This document shows positions 23,869-34,169 of a DNA stretch of 64,000 bases, piece after piece. Every line of letters starts with the position of its first letter. Position 1 is the first letter of the stretch. The stretch is from Arthrobacter methylotrophus. Lineage in GTDB: Bacteria; Actinomycetota; Actinomycetes; Actinomycetales; Micrococcaceae. A model generated the notes under the pieces. The model saw only the letters and a program-made list of their open reading frames with translations, searched no databases and had not been told where the DNA came from. The stretch covers positions 3,782,001 to 3,846,000 of the forward strand of contig NZ_BAABED010000001.1 of the NCBI RefSeq assembly GCF_039539965.1, read 5' to 3'. Both the position numbers and the translations under genes were made by a program.

Positions 23869-25665
23869 TCAGCCTTCGATGGAGAGCACTGGGATGGCTT
23901 GGGTGTACGGCGAGGATCCGGTGGATCCCGCCGAGCGTACCCGGAGCCAGAAGAAGTCGTGGCTGCCGAGCGTGAGGGTCAGGGAGCCGTCGGCCCCAAT
24001 CCCCGGGAATGGCTGGCCGCCGAACACATCCCTCAAGCCCCTACCGGCGTATTCAGGGATATCCAAAGTGGTGGCCACCGGATGCTGGGACAGGTTGAAA
24101 ACGCACAGGATGGACTCGGCATCCTCGCCTTCCGGATTGCCTTCGCGGAGATCGCGCATGTAGGCGAGCACCACCTCGTGGTCTGCCGGGACGTGCCGGA
24201 ATTCGCCTAGTCCAAAGGCCGCGTGGTTCTTCCGGACGCTCAGGATCTGCCGGGTCCAACGCAGGAGCGACCCGGAATGGGCTGCTTCGGCTTCGACGTT
24301 CGCCATGCTGTAGTTGTAGACCAACGACTGGATGACGGGCAGGTAGAGCTTTCCGGGATCGGCGTTGGAGAAACCTGCATTGCGGTCCGGGTTCCATTGC
24401 ATCGGCGTGCGGACGGCGTCGCGATCGTCGAGCCAGATGTTGTCACCCATCCCGATTTCATCCCCGTAGTAGAGGAAAGGACTGCCGGGGAGGGACAGCA
24501 ACAACGCATTGATGAGCTCGATCTCGGAGCGGGAGTTGTCCAGCAGCGAGGCAAGCCTGCGCCGGATTCCGATGTTGGCGCGCATCCGGGGGTCCGGCGC
24601 ATACCAGCCGAGCATGGCGGCGCGTTCGTCGGCCGTGACCATTTCCAAGGTCAGCTCGTCGTGGTTGCGCAGGAAGGTGCCCCATTGCGCCCCGGCGGGA
24701 ATGCCCGGGGTGTCGCGCAGGGTTTCGATGATCGGGGCGGCTTTCTGGTCGCGGAGCGCGTAGTACAAGCGCGGCATGATCGGGAAGTGGAAGGCCATGT
24801 GGCACTCCGGTTCTTCCACGGTGCCGAAGTACTCCACGACGTCGTGCGGTGGTTGGTTGGCTTCGGCGATGATCACGCGACCGGGGTAGTTCTCGTCCAC
24901 CATTTTGCGAAGTTCCCGCAGGAACCCGTGGGTGGCCGGCAGGTTTTCGCAATTCGTGCCCTCCGCTTCGAAGAGGTACGGGATGGCATCCGCCCGAAAT
25001 CCGTCAATGCCTTGGTCCAGCCAGAACCGGACGACGTCGTGGACGGCCTCGATCACCTTGGGGTTTTCGAAGTTCAGGTCAGGTTGGTGGCTGAAGAAGC
25101 GGTGCCAGAAGAACTGCCTGCGGATCGGATCGAAGGTCCAGTTCGACTCTTCCGTATCCACGAAGATGATGCGGGCGTCCTGGTACTTTTCGTCGGTGTC
25201 ACTCCACACGTAGAAGTCGCCATAAGGACCATCTGGATTCTTGCGCGACTCCTGGAACCACGGGTGTTGGTCCGAGGTGTGGTTCAGGGGGAGGTCGATG
25301 ATGACCCGGACGCCCCTCGCATGGGCCTCGGCCACAAGCCGTTTGAAATCGCTGATGGTGCCGAACTCGTCCAGGACGGAGGTGTAATCGGAAATGTCGT
25401 AGCCGCCGTCGCGCAGGGGCGAATCGAAGAATGGCGGCAGCCACAAGCAGTCCACCCCGAGCCATTGCAGATAGTCCAGTTTGTCGATCAGGCCGTGAAA
25501 ATCGCCGGAACCGTCACCATTGGCATCCGCGAAGGCCCTCACCAGCACCTCGTAGAAAACCGCCTTCCGATACCAGTGAGGGTCATGCTGAAGGCCCGGG
25601 GCGTTCAGCTCGAAAGTGTTCTTCGGCGTGAAGTACTGGCTCTGGCCCTGCGGATTAAAGCTCAC
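23869..25665 (-). CDS. treS: trehalose synthase (TreS), maltose-trehalose isomerase
   Basis: The start is placed at GTG 25665 ([12 protein letters not shown]), five bases after the glgE stop, rather than at 25743 inside glgE; this gives 598 residues. GH13 landmarks are [35 protein letters not shown], nucleophile region [14 protein letters not shown], acid/base region [10 protein letters not shown] and [12 protein letters not shown]. The enzyme interconverts trehalose and maltose; in the GlgE pathway it feeds maltose to maltokinase. The residue set needed for activity is intact by eye. Confidence 0.94.
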   Translation of the reverse strand: MSFNPQGQSQYFTPKNTFELNAPGLQHDPHWYRKAVFYEVLVRAFADANGDGSGDFHGLIDKLDYLQWLGVDCLWLPPFFDSPLRDGGYDISDYTSVLDEFGTISDFKRLVAEAHARGVRVIIDLPLNHTSDQHPWFQESRKNPDGPYGDFYVWSDTDEKYQDARIIFVDTEESNWTFDPIRRQFFWHRFFSHQPDLNFENPKVIEAVHDVVRFWLDQGIDGFRADAIPYLFEAEGTNCENLPATHGFLRELRKMVDENYPGRVIIAEANQPPHDVVEYFGTVEEPECHMAFHFPIMPRLYYALRDQKAAPIIETLRDTPGIPAGAQWGTFLRNHDELTLEMVTADERAAMLGWYAPDPRMRANIGIRRRLASLLDNSRSEIELINALLLSLPGSPFLYYGDEIGMGDNIWLDDRDAVRTPMQWNPDRNAGFSNADPGKLYLPVIQSLVYNYSMANVEAEAAHSGSLLRWTRQILSVRKNHAAFGLGEFRHVPADHEVVLAYMRDLREGNPEGEDAESILCVFNLSQHPVATTLDIPEYAGRGLRDVFGGQPFPGIGADGSLTLTLGSHDFFWLRVRSAGSTGSSPYTQAIPVLSIEG

Positions 25666-25670
25666 TAAGG

Positions 25671-27776
25671 CTACCTCCGGATGTTGAGAATGTGTGCCGG
25701 TTCTACATGGGCGTCCAGTCGGACGTAGTTGTACTCGCCCCATTCCCAGCTTTCGCCGCTGACCAAATCATCCACCCAGAATCGTCCGTTGGCGGTGAAG
25801 TCGGATGGATCCAGCGAAAGAGCGGAGAGATCCAGGGTCACAGTGCTTTCCCTGGTGCCGTGGGGATCGACGTTGACCACGATGATCAAGGTGTCCTTGC
25901 TGCCGTCGGGCAGGGTCTTGTGCTTGGAGAACACGATGGTGGCGTCATCCGTGCTGTGGTGCAGCGTCAGGTTCTGCAGATCGCGCAAGGCGGGGTGGGC
26001 CTTCCGAATGGCGTTCAGCCGTGTGATGTAGGGGGCGAGACTGTGCCCCGAGGCAGCTGCGGCATCCCAGTTGCGGTCCTTGAACTCGTATTTCTCGTTG
26101 TCGATATACTCCTCGGCACCCGGACGTGCCACGTGCTCGTATAGTTCGAATCCGGCATAGACACCCCACAGCGGGCTGGCGGTGGCAGCCAGGGCGGCAC
26201 GGATGCGGAATGCGGCCGGACCGCCGTACTGGAGGTATTCCGTGAGGATGTCCGGGGTGTTGACGAAGAAGTTGGGCCTGAAATATGCCGGGGACACGTG
26301 GCTGACCTCGTGGAAGTAGGACTCCAGTTCGCTCTTCGTGTTCCGCCAAGTGAAGTAGGTGTACGACTGTTGGAAGCCTGCCCGGCCGAGGGCGTGCATC
26401 ATCGCGGGGCGGGTGAACGCCTCGGCGAGGAAAACGACGTCGGGGTACTTCTTGTTGACCTTGCCTATCAGCCACTCCCAGAACCACACCGGTTTGGTGT
26501 GCGGGTTGTCCACACGGAAGATCTTCACGCCGTGGCTGACCCACAGGAAGACAATCCGCAGGACTTCCTTGGACAGCCCGGCGGGATCGTTGTCGAAATT
26601 CAGCGGGTAGATGTCCTGGTACTTCTTGGGCGGGTTTTCCGCGTAGGCGATGCTGCCGTCCACACGGGTGGTAAACCATTCCGGGTTTGTCTTCACCCAG
26701 GGATGGTCAGGGGCGGCCTGCAACGCCAAGTCGAGCGCTACTTCCAGCCCCAGCTCGTTGGCGCGGGTTACGAAGGCGTCAAAATCTTCGAACGATCCGA
26801 GTTCCGGGTGGATGGCGTCGTGCCCGCCGTCCTTGGAGCCGATAGCCCACGGCGAGCCGGGATCTTGCGGGCCCGGGGTCAGGGAGTTGTTGCGGCCCTT
26901 GCGGTGTTGGAAACCAATCGGGTGGATCGGCGGCAGGTAGATGACATCAAAGCCCATGTCCGCAACAGCGTCGAGCCGCTTCGCCGCCGTCGTAAAGTTT
27001 CCTGAGGTCCATGTTCCGTCGGCGGGATCGAAAACGGCCCCCTCGGAACGCGGGAAGAATTCGTACCAGGCTCCGCGGCCGGCAAGGTCACGCTCCACCA
27101 GCAGCGGGTACTGTTCCGAGACGGTCACCAGTTCACGGATCGGCTGGAGCTCGACGACGGCGGCAACCTCTGCGCTGAAACCGGCGGCGAGGCGCTCCTC
27201 GGCAGTCTTAGACGTATCAGCCAACGCTTCAGAAGCGGCGCGAAGGGTGCGCTTGTCTGCCGCGCTGCGAGCGCTCTCACCGGCGGCTTCCGCGAGGAGG
27301 GCGACGCCTTCGGCGAGCATCAGCTCGACGTCGATACCGGCCTCTACCTTGACTTCGGCGTTGTGGTGCCACGTTCCGTAGCGATCGTGCCAGGCTTCGA
27401 TCGCGAACGTCCAGGCTCCTGGCGCCGTCGGGGTCAGCAGGCCTTCCCAACGGTCGGTTCCCTTTCCGCGCTCGCCCGGTGCGGGTGCGAGCCGGACACG
27501 TTGACGCTCTTTGCCTTTGGGGTCCAAAAGGATGGCACTCACGCCAAGCTGGTCATGGCCCTCACGGAAGACCATGGCGCCTACCACCAGGTCTTCGCCG
27601 GGCAACGCCTTGGCCGGGAACCGGCCTTCTTCGATCACGGGTTGCACGGCCGTAATGGGGAATCTGCCGAATCTGAGACCTTCGGTGATGCCTGTCTTCT
27701 GCTTGGACTTGGATGCTGAGCTGGATCGCGGTGTTGCAGTAGTCGTCACAACCTCGACGTTAGCGAGAAAAATCAC
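25671..27776 (-). CDS. glgE: alpha-1,4-glucan:maltose-1-phosphate maltosyltransferase (GlgE)
   Basis: Up to 701 residues, within the family range. Landmarks are the N-terminal sandwich domain, YEFFPRSEGA, YLPPIHPIGFQHRKGRNN, nucleophile region FRVDNPHTKPVWFWEWLI and acid/base region VVFLAEAFTRP. It extends alpha-glucan by maltosyl units from maltose-1-phosphate. Two starts are possible, GTG 27776 and GTG 27749; the second has GAGG just upstream but very close. First gene of the glgE-treS-mak/glgB operon and divergent from glgP, sharing a promoter region of about 100 bp. Confidence 0.94.
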   Translation of the reverse strand: MIFLANVEVVTTTATPRSSSASKSKQKTGITEGLRFGRFPITAVQPVIEEGRFPAKALPGEDLVVGAMVFREGHDQLGVSAILLDPKGKERQRVRLAPAPGERGKGTDRWEGLLTPTAPGAWTFAIEAWHDRYGTWHHNAEVKVEAGIDVELMLAEGVALLAEAAGESARSAADKRTLRAASEALADTSKTAEERLAAGFSAEVAAVVELQPIRELVTVSEQYPLLVERDLAGRGAWYEFFPRSEGAVFDPADGTWTSGNFTTAAKRLDAVADMGFDVIYLPPIHPIGFQHRKGRNNSLTPGPQDPGSPWAIGSKDGGHDAIHPELGSFEDFDAFVTRANELGLEVALDLALQAAPDHPWVKTNPEWFTTRVDGSIAYAENPPKKYQDIYPLNFDNDPAGLSKEVLRIVFLWVSHGVKIFRVDNPHTKPVWFWEWLIGKVNKKYPDVVFLAEAFTRPAMMHALGRAGFQQSYTYFTWRNTKSELESYFHEVSHVSPAYFRPNFFVNTPDILTEYLQYGGPAAFRIRAALAATASPLWGVYAGFELYEHVARPGAEEYIDNEKYEFKDRNWDAAAASGHSLAPYITRLNAIRKAHPALRDLQNLTLHHSTDDATIVFSKHKTLPDGSKDTLIIVVNVDPHGTRESTVTLDLSALSLDPSDFTANGRFWVDDLVSGESWEWGEYNYVRLDAHVEPAHILNIRR

Positions 27777-27881
27777 ATTTTGCTAAGGGGTGCCCCCAGA
27801 CTCCTCGGCGCAATGTGTCATTTACCTAAAAGAAACCGAAAGCTGTTCCTGCTGTACATCGAGTGGATTAGTGTGGCGCTA
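27777..27881. promoter_or_regulatory. divergent glgE/glgP promoter region
   Basis: About 105 bp separate the two opposite starts, so the promoters for glucan synthesis and glucan phosphorolysis must overlap or sit back to back here. I could not identify an operator. Confidence 0.5.
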
Positions 27882-30500
27882 GTGAAGGCAATTCGAAGGT
27901 TTACAGTCCGTACTCTGCTCCCTGAGCCGATCCAGCCGCTGGCACGTCTCGCAACCAACCTGCGTTGGTCGTGGCACCGCCCCACCCGCGAGCTCTTTGC
28001 AAGCCTCGACCAGGAATTGTGGCAGGAGAACCGCCATGATCCCATCAGCCTTCTGGGATCAATCAGCCGCGATCAATTGGACCAACTTGCCTCCAACAAT
28101 GATCTTGTTGAACGTGTCCAACAGGCCGCGGCGGATCTTGACCGGTACCTGAGTGAACCGCGCTGGTACCAGGGGCTAGGGCCGGACGCTCCGGCGTGCA
28201 TCGCCTACTTCTCACCTGAGTTCGGTATCACGGAAGTGCTTCCGCAGTACTCGGGTGGCCTGGGCATCCTGGCCGGTGACCATCTGAAGGCCGCTTCGGA
28301 CCTGGGCGTGCCGTTGATCGGCGTCGGACTGCTCTACCAGGCGGGCTACTTCAAGCAGTCCCTTTCGCGGGACGCCTGGCAGCAGGAAACCTACCCGGTG
28401 CTCGACCCGGACGGACTCCCGCTGACGCTGCTCCGTGAACCGTCCGACGACGGCCCCGGCAAGCCAGTGACGATTTCGCTGCCGCTGCCCAATGGACGCA
28501 AGCTCAATGCGCACATCTGGCGGGCCGACGTCGGACGCGTGCCCCTCCTGCTGCTCGATTCGAACGTTCCCGGCAACGACGACGCCGCGCGCGGCATCAC
28601 GGATCGCCTCTACGGTGGCGGTGGCGACCACCGTCTGCAGCAGGAACTCCTGCTTGGCATGGGCGGAGTGAAGGCGCTGCGGGTCTACCAGCGCCTCACG
28701 GGCACCCCGGCCCCGGAAGTGTTCCACACCAACGAGGGCCACGCAGGTTTCCTGGGTATCGAACGCATCCAGGAGCTCATGTCCACCGAGGACCCGCTCT
28801 CGTGGTCCGAGGCTCTCGCGGCCGGGCGGGCGTCCACCGTCTTCACCACGCATACCCCGGTTCCGGCCGGGATCGACCGCTTCGAGGCCGTGCAGATTCG
28901 GCACTTCTTCGACGCAGGGCTGGCACCGGACGTTCCCGTGGACAGGGTCCTGGAACTCGGCAGGGAAAACTACGAGGGTGGCAACCCCGCAGTCTTCAAC
29001 ATGGCTGTCATGGGATTGCGCCTGGCGCAGCGGGCCAACGGCGTGGCCAAACTGCACGGTGTAGTGTCGCGCGAGATGTTCTCCGGGCTTTGGCCTGGCT
29101 TCGACCACTCCGAAATCCCGATCACCTCGGTCACCAACGGGGTCCACGTGCCCTCCTGGGTGGATCCGCGTATCTCTTCTTTGGCCCGCGAGCAGTTCGG
29201 AACCGAAGCCGAAGCCGTGGGCCGTTGGGACCTCGCCTACAACGTCAGCGACGAGGACGTCTGGAAGCTGCGCCGGCAACTTCGCGTGTCCCTCGTGGAG
29301 GACGTGCGGCGCCGGCTCCGCGCAGCGTGGAAGAAGCGCGGTGCCGCCGATGCGGAACTGGGCTGGACCGACGCCGTCCTGGACCCGGACGTACTGACGA
29401 TCGGCTTCGCCCGGCGCGTGCCGACCTACAAGCGCCTCACACTCATGCTCCGGGACCCCGCACGCCTGAAGGCACTGCTGCTTGATCCCAAGCACCCCAT
29501 CCAGCTGGTTATCGCCGGTAAGTCACACCCCGCGGACGACGCCGGCAAGAAAATGATCCAGGACCTGGTGAAATTCACCGACGACCCCTCGGTGCGGCAC
29601 CGGATCGTGTTCCTGCCCAACTACGACATCGCCATGGCCCGCACGCTCTTCCCGGGCTGCGACGTATGGCTGAACAACCCGCTCCGTCCCTTGGAAGCCT
29701 GCGGCACCTCCGGCATGAAGGCGGCCATCAACGGTTCCCTGAACCTGTCCGTCCTGGATGGCTGGTGGGATGAGATGTACGACGGCGAGAACGGCTGGGC
29801 GATCCCCACCGCCAACAACGACGCGTCTCCGACCGAACGCGACGACATCGAGGCCGCAGCCCTGTACGAGCTCTTGGAGACCCAGGTGGCCCCACGCTTC
29901 TACGGTTCCACAGTGTCCGCGGACGCCGGCGCCGCAGGTCCCTCGCAGTCCCCTCCAGAAACCGTCCCGACGCACTGGGTCTCCATGATCAAGCACACCT
30001 TGGCCCACCTCGGCCCGGCGGTCTCGGCCGAACGCATGCTCCAGGACTACGTCAATACCTTGTACCGTCCAGCCGCAGAGTCGGGGCGGCGTGCGGGGAC
30101 CGGTTCCTTCAAGGAAGCGAAGGAATTGGCGTCCTGGATCACCAAGGTCCGCGGCGCCTGGCCGCAACTGGTCGTGGAGCACGTCGATTCCGTAGGCGTC
30201 TCCGAGGAACCCCAGGTCGGCGACACGCTCCGCGTCAATGCATACATCGCCCTCCACACCCTGACGCCGGCGGACGTCAGCGTCGAGGTGGCTTATGGGC
30301 GGGCCGAGGAAACTGACGAGCTGGAGGACATCACCGTGGCCGAGCTGAACTCCTTCGAGGATCTGGGCAACGGCCGGCACCTGTTCACCGGCTCCATTCT
30401 GATCAACCGCTCCGGTTCCTTCGGCTATACCGTCCGGGTCTTCCCGAAACATTCCTCCCTGGCTTCGAAGGCGGAGCTAGGGCTGATCGTCAACGCATAG
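27882..30500 (+). CDS. glgP: alpha-glucan (glycogen/maltodextrin) phosphorylase
   Basis: The start at GTG 27882 gives VKAIRRFTVRTLLPEPI, the usual N-terminus of this subfamily, and 872 residues; the frame is open further upstream to 27780. The N-terminal region is the DUF3417 type, followed by ACIAYFSPEFGI, GLGILAGDHLKAASDLG, VFHTNEGHAGFL, FARRVPTYKR and the PLP-lysine region ACGTSGMKAAINGSLN. It releases glucose-1-phosphate from alpha-glucan ends. It faces away from the glgE operon and is followed by a shared terminator. Confidence 0.93.
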   Translation: MKAIRRFTVRTLLPEPIQPLARLATNLRWSWHRPTRELFASLDQELWQENRHDPISLLGSISRDQLDQLASNNDLVERVQQAAADLDRYLSEPRWYQGLGPDAPACIAYFSPEFGITEVLPQYSGGLGILAGDHLKAASDLGVPLIGVGLLYQAGYFKQSLSRDAWQQETYPVLDPDGLPLTLLREPSDDGPGKPVTISLPLPNGRKLNAHIWRADVGRVPLLLLDSNVPGNDDAARGITDRLYGGGGDHRLQQELLLGMGGVKALRVYQRLTGTPAPEVFHTNEGHAGFLGIERIQELMSTEDPLSWSEALAAGRASTVFTTHTPVPAGIDRFEAVQIRHFFDAGLAPDVPVDRVLELGRENYEGGNPAVFNMAVMGLRLAQRANGVAKLHGVVSREMFSGLWPGFDHSEIPITSVTNGVHVPSWVDPRISSLAREQFGTEAEAVGRWDLAYNVSDEDVWKLRRQLRVSLVEDVRRRLRAAWKKRGAADAELGWTDAVLDPDVLTIGFARRVPTYKRLTLMLRDPARLKALLLDPKHPIQLVIAGKSHPADDAGKKMIQDLVKFTDDPSVRHRIVFLPNYDIAMARTLFPGCDVWLNNPLRPLEACGTSGMKAAINGSLNLSVLDGWWDEMYDGENGWAIPTANNDASPTERDDIEAAALYELLETQVAPRFYGSTVSADAGAAGPSQSPPETVPTHWVSMIKHTLAHLGPAVSAERMLQDYVNTLYRPAAESGRRAGTGSFKEAKELASWITKVRGAWPQLVVEHVDSVGVSEEPQVGDTLRVNAYIALHTLTPADVSVEVAYGRAEETDELEDITVAELNSFEDLGNGRHLFTGSILINRSGSFGYTVRVFPKHSSLASKAELGLIVNA

Positions 30501-30516
30501 CGGTCAAACTGCCTGC

Positions 30517-30540
30517 CGGGCGGGCTCTGGCCCGCCCGGC
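30517..30540. terminator. bidirectional terminator between glgP and the barstar-like gene
   Basis: A 10-bp perfect stem, ccgggcgggc / gcccgcccgg, with loop tctg. Both glgP and the minus-strand operon end within 20 bases of it. Confidence 0.85.
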
Positions 30541-30547
30541 CCGTATG

Positions 30548-30907
30548 CTACTGCTGGAAGACCGCGATGACGGCGAGGTCCCGTCCGGAGTAGCTTTCTG
30601 CGTCCTGGAGGATTTCACACACCACTCCGAAGGACCGGTCCGTGCGGTAGGCCGCCGGGACCTGCCAAATCAGCGTGACGGGCGGCTGGCCGTCCTCGGA
30701 CACGGTGTCTGCGAAATCGTGGAGTGAATCGTTGAGGGCGTCCAGGTCCACGCCGTAGTACTCGGGGAAATCGAGCACTTGGCCGAAGACCTCCAGGACC
30801 GCCTGCTTACTTGCTGCCGGGGGAACCATCACCGTGCGGCGGCCGGCGTCGGACACTTGTTCTTGCAGTTCTTCCAGCGTCCAGGTATCAGCGGAATAGA
30901 TCTTCAT
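30548..30907 (-). CDS. barstar-family protein
   Basis: The start at ATG 30907 gives 119 residues (MKIYSADTWTLEELQEQVSD); the longer frame from 30997 lies within glgX. The segments QAVLEVFGQVLDFPEYYGVDLDALNDSLHD and the terminal beta strand LAVIAVFQQ fit the barstar fold, in which the helix plus acidic loop blocks a barnase-type RNase. Acidic residues at the binding helix (D-L-D-A-L-N-D) are present. No barnase-like gene is adjacent, so its target is unknown. It lies 7 bp after glgX and probably shares its transcript. Confidence 0.82.
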   Translation of the reverse strand: MKIYSADTWTLEELQEQVSDAGRRTVMVPPAASKQAVLEVFGQVLDFPEYYGVDLDALNDSLHDFADTVSEDGQPPVTLIWQVPAAYRTDRSFGVVCEILQDAESYSGRDLAVIAVFQQ

Positions 30908-30914
30908 GGCGTCC

Positions 30915-33026
30915 CTAGGTGCGGTAGATGTTGATGGTGTTGCCTTGGACCACTTCCCGCTCGCCTGCTGCAACCAGTGCTCCCTGCCTGCGGTCATTGA
31001 GCTCGGACGTCGTCAGGCGTAGCTCGAACATACGGCTTCCCGTGCCGGATTCGGCCATCAATTTAGGGAGGACGACCTTGTGGTCATCCTTGTTGCCGTT
31101 GATCACGATCAGTCCGCGGAAGGCGCCACCTTCCGAGCTCATCAGCAACTGGACAATCCGCAAGGAGGAATCGTGCCACCGGGCCTCCGTCATGGGCTGG
31201 CCCTTTTCATCAAACCACTCCAAGCCCGTGCCGCTGTCCGGGAAACCGGCGCCTTGGGCCTTCATGAACTCTTTGCGGAGCCGGATCACCCGTTTGGTGC
31301 TCCGCAGCATCTCATGGGATTCGGGTGTCTGGGTCCAGTCGATCCACGTCAGTGGGTTGTCCTGGCAGTAGGCGTTGTTGTTCCCCTGCTGCGTTCGTCC
31401 AAGCTCATCGCCAGCCGTGATCATGGGTACGCCAAGGGAGATCATCAACGTGGTCATGAGGTTCCGCTTGGAAAGGGCGCGCGCCGAGAGGATCGTCTCG
31501 TTTTCCGTGCGGCCTTCGAATCCGTGGTTGCAGCTGAGGCTGTGGGTCTGCCCGTCCCGGTTTTGCTCGCCGTTGGCCTCGTTGTGTTTGCGGTCGTAGG
31601 ACACCAGATCTGTCAGGGTGAAGCCGTCGTGGGCCGTGACGAAGTTGAGCGAAGCGAGCCTGGAACGTCCGGATGGTTCAAAAACCCGGGCCGAGCCCGT
31701 CAAGGCGTCGGCGAGATCTCCCATGGTGCTGCCGGACATCCCGCCTTCCACGGATCCGCGGTCCGAGAGCCAGAAACGGCGTACGCCGTCCCGGAAGTGA
31801 TCGTTCCAGTCCACCCATCCCTTGGGGAACCGACCGGTCTGCCAGCCGCCGTACCCCACGTCCCAGGGTTCGGAAATGAGCTTGGCCTTGGACAGCACCG
31901 GATCCTCCGCGATGCGCTTCAGGAAAGGATGCTCGGGATCGAATTCGTTACCCGCATTGCGGCACAGCGTCACGGCAAGGTCGAAGCGGAAGCCGTCAAT
32001 GTGGAATTCATCCACCCAATAGCGCAGCGAGTCGATGGCCAGGTCAACTACCCGGGGTTCGGCGAAGTTGAGGGTGTTGCCGCAACCGGTCGTATCAAGG
32101 TAGCGGCCGTGGGCATCGTGGCGGTAGTACTCCCGCTCCCCCAGGCCCCGGAAACTGAAGGTATCGCCGTCGGGACCGCCTTCCGCCGTGTGGTTATAGA
32201 CGACGTCGAGGATCACTTCGATCCCCGCGGCATGCAGCAACTTCACCATGCCCTTGAACTCGTCTTGGACGGCTTGGGGACCCGCCTGCTGGGCTGCCTG
32301 GGTTGCGTAGTCCGCATGCGGGGCGAAGAACGCAGCTGTGTTGTATCCCCAATAGTTGGTCAGGCCCAGGTACTGCAAGTGCTGCTCGTCCATGTGGAAA
32401 TGCACGGGCAGCAATTGAACGGCTGACACACCGAGCGAGTGGAAGTGCTCGATCATGGCGGGATGAGCCATGCCCGCGTAGGTTCCACGGAGGTGCTCCG
32501 GGATATCCGGATGCTGCATGCTTTGGCCCCGGACATGTGCCTCGTAGATGATGCTGTCCCGCCACGGCGTGCGAAGCGGCCGGTGGTCTTCACCCCAATC
32601 GAAGGCCGACTCCATGCGGACGGAGGTCAACAACTCCCCGCGCTGGTGCACCGCCCGGCCGTAGGGATCCAGCAACAATTGCTCGGCGTCGTCGGCGTCA
32701 AAGTCCGGAGCGGGAACGGACAGCGGGACTGCGTCCTCAAGGACGGCGGCACGGAAGCCGTACCGGCTGCCAGGTGGCAGCCCGTCCACGATTCCGTGGT
32801 GCACTCCGTCATCTATGTTGGGCAGTATCTGGACTTTCCAGGAATCGCCGGGGGCCTTGTAGGCGAGCTCGATTCGGGTGATCCCGGGTGCCCACACGGC
32901 AACGTTGACCCGGTCAGGAGAGTGGGCATCGCCGTCGGACGCTCCAGGCCGCGGAACACTCAGCCCAAGCGGCGACGGCCGCGAGGCGCCCGTTGTTGAT
33001 GCTGTGTCAAAAATCGGCATAACCAT
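30915..33026 (-). CDS. glgX: glycogen debranching enzyme (GlgX)
   Basis: 703 residues. The N-terminal CBM48-like domain (VNVAVWAPGITRIELAYK) is followed by a GH13 barrel with YEAHVRGQSMQHPDIPEHLRGTY, VILDVVYNHTAEG, nucleophile region HIDGFRFDLAVTLCR, acid/base region LISEPWDVGYGG and TAHDGFTLTDLVSY. Members remove alpha-1,6 side chains left by phosphorylase, so it pairs functionally with GlgP. Two ATGs six bases apart (33026 and 33020) are possible starts and neither has a clear ribosome site. Transcription runs on to the barstar-like gene. Confidence 0.94.
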   Translation of the reverse strand: MVMPIFDTASTTGASRPSPLGLSVPRPGASDGDAHSPDRVNVAVWAPGITRIELAYKAPGDSWKVQILPNIDDGVHHGIVDGLPPGSRYGFRAAVLEDAVPLSVPAPDFDADDAEQLLLDPYGRAVHQRGELLTSVRMESAFDWGEDHRPLRTPWRDSIIYEAHVRGQSMQHPDIPEHLRGTYAGMAHPAMIEHFHSLGVSAVQLLPVHFHMDEQHLQYLGLTNYWGYNTAAFFAPHADYATQAAQQAGPQAVQDEFKGMVKLLHAAGIEVILDVVYNHTAEGGPDGDTFSFRGLGEREYYRHDAHGRYLDTTGCGNTLNFAEPRVVDLAIDSLRYWVDEFHIDGFRFDLAVTLCRNAGNEFDPEHPFLKRIAEDPVLSKAKLISEPWDVGYGGWQTGRFPKGWVDWNDHFRDGVRRFWLSDRGSVEGGMSGSTMGDLADALTGSARVFEPSGRSRLASLNFVTAHDGFTLTDLVSYDRKHNEANGEQNRDGQTHSLSCNHGFEGRTENETILSARALSKRNLMTTLMISLGVPMITAGDELGRTQQGNNNAYCQDNPLTWIDWTQTPESHEMLRSTKRVIRLRKEFMKAQGAGFPDSGTGLEWFDEKGQPMTEARWHDSSLRIVQLLMSSEGGAFRGLIVINGNKDDHKVVLPKLMAESGTGSRMFELRLTTSELNDRRQGALVAAGEREVVQGNTINIYRT

Positions 33027-33305
33027 TGATTGAGAGTTTAGTCTTCGATGCCAAATCTCTGTTGTCCGCTGCTCATATGACAGTGTCGATGGCCGGCGGT
33101 CGGGGCCGGACCGACGGCCCCAGCGGGTGCAAACAGGCCGCTCACCTGCTGAAACGTCCTATCACCCGGTTCCTGGGGCGTCTCCCGAAACCGGACGTGT
33201 GCGCTGATTGTGTCAAGGGGCCGGATAGCCTGCCGGCCCGCGGATGAGTTCGATTCCTCCCCGTGGTCGTTGCATACTTTGCCTATAGACCATATGGAGG
33301 TAATT

Positions 33306-34118
33306 GTGCGAATCGCCCTTGCTCAACTCATCAGCGGCCGCGAACTGGCAGACAACCTGATCCTGTTGGAGGCCTACGCGCGCCGGGCCAAGGACGGCGG
33401 TGCCGAGCTGGTGGTGTTCCCGGAGGCGACCATGCGGGCGTTCGGGAATTCCCTGATCGACATCGCCCAGCCCCTGGATGGCCCGTGGGCCAGCCGGGTG
33501 CGGGAGATCGCCCAGGAACTTAGGATCGTGATCGTGGCCGGCATGTTCACCCCCGGGTTTGCGTCCGACGGCAGCAGCAACGGCAAGGTGAGGAACACCT
33601 TGATAGCCACGGGACCCGGCGTGGAAGCCAGCTACGACAAGATCCACCTCTTCGACGCCTTCGGTTTTGCGGAATCGGACACCGTTGATGGCGGCACGGA
33701 TCCAGTAACGTTCGACGCCGGCGGCCTCACCTTTGGCCTGGCCACCTGCTACGACATCCGGTTCCCGGCTCTCTTTACGGCCAACGCTGTCCGCGGAGCC
33801 GACGTGAATATCGTGTCCGCATCCTGGGGAGCCGGGCCGGGCAAGGCGGAGCAATGGACGCTGCTCGCCCGGGCCAGGGCGATCGATACCACAACCTTCG
33901 TACTCGCCTGCGGCCAGGGCGATCCCGCGAGCGAAGGCCGCGAGCCCAAGGGTGCCGCGCCCACCGGAGTGGGGCACTCCGTCGTCGTGTCACCCCTGGG
34001 AACGGTATTGGAAGAGCTCGACGCCGAACCCGGCCTGTTGTTCGCGGAGCTGGATGCCGCCGTCGTCGAGGACGCCCGAATCAAGCTCCCGGTCTTGGCG
34101 AACCGCCGCGACTTCTAA
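33306..34118 (+). CDS. carbon-nitrogen hydrolase (nitrilase superfamily)
   Basis: GTG 33306 is chosen because GGAGG lies six bases upstream (33296-33300); the product has 270 residues. The catalytic triad is visible: Glu in VVFPEATMRAFG, Lys in SYDKIHLFDAFGF and Cys in LATCYDIRFPAL. Superfamily members hydrolyse amides or nitriles; this one resembles Nit2/omega-amidase-like cytosolic amidases, but the substrate cannot be told. It ends before a palindromic repeat shared with rlmB, to which it is convergent. Confidence 0.9.
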   Translation: MRIALAQLISGRELADNLILLEAYARRAKDGGAELVVFPEATMRAFGNSLIDIAQPLDGPWASRVREIAQELRIVIVAGMFTPGFASDGSSNGKVRNTLIATGPGVEASYDKIHLFDAFGFAESDTVDGGTDPVTFDAGGLTFGLATCYDIRFPALFTANAVRGADVNIVSASWGAGPGKAEQWTLLARARAIDTTTFVLACGQGDPASEGREPKGAAPTGVGHSVVVSPLGTVLEELDAEPGLLFAELDAAVVEDARIKLPVLANRRDF

Positions 34119-34169
34119 GGCGACTTTTCGGGCAGAAAGCGACGCTCTCTCACATATCACGGGAAAACG

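Noticed and set aside
24223..25668. 481-codon plus-strand frame
   Set aside because: Antisense shadow of treS, whose catalytic motifs are intact on the other strand.
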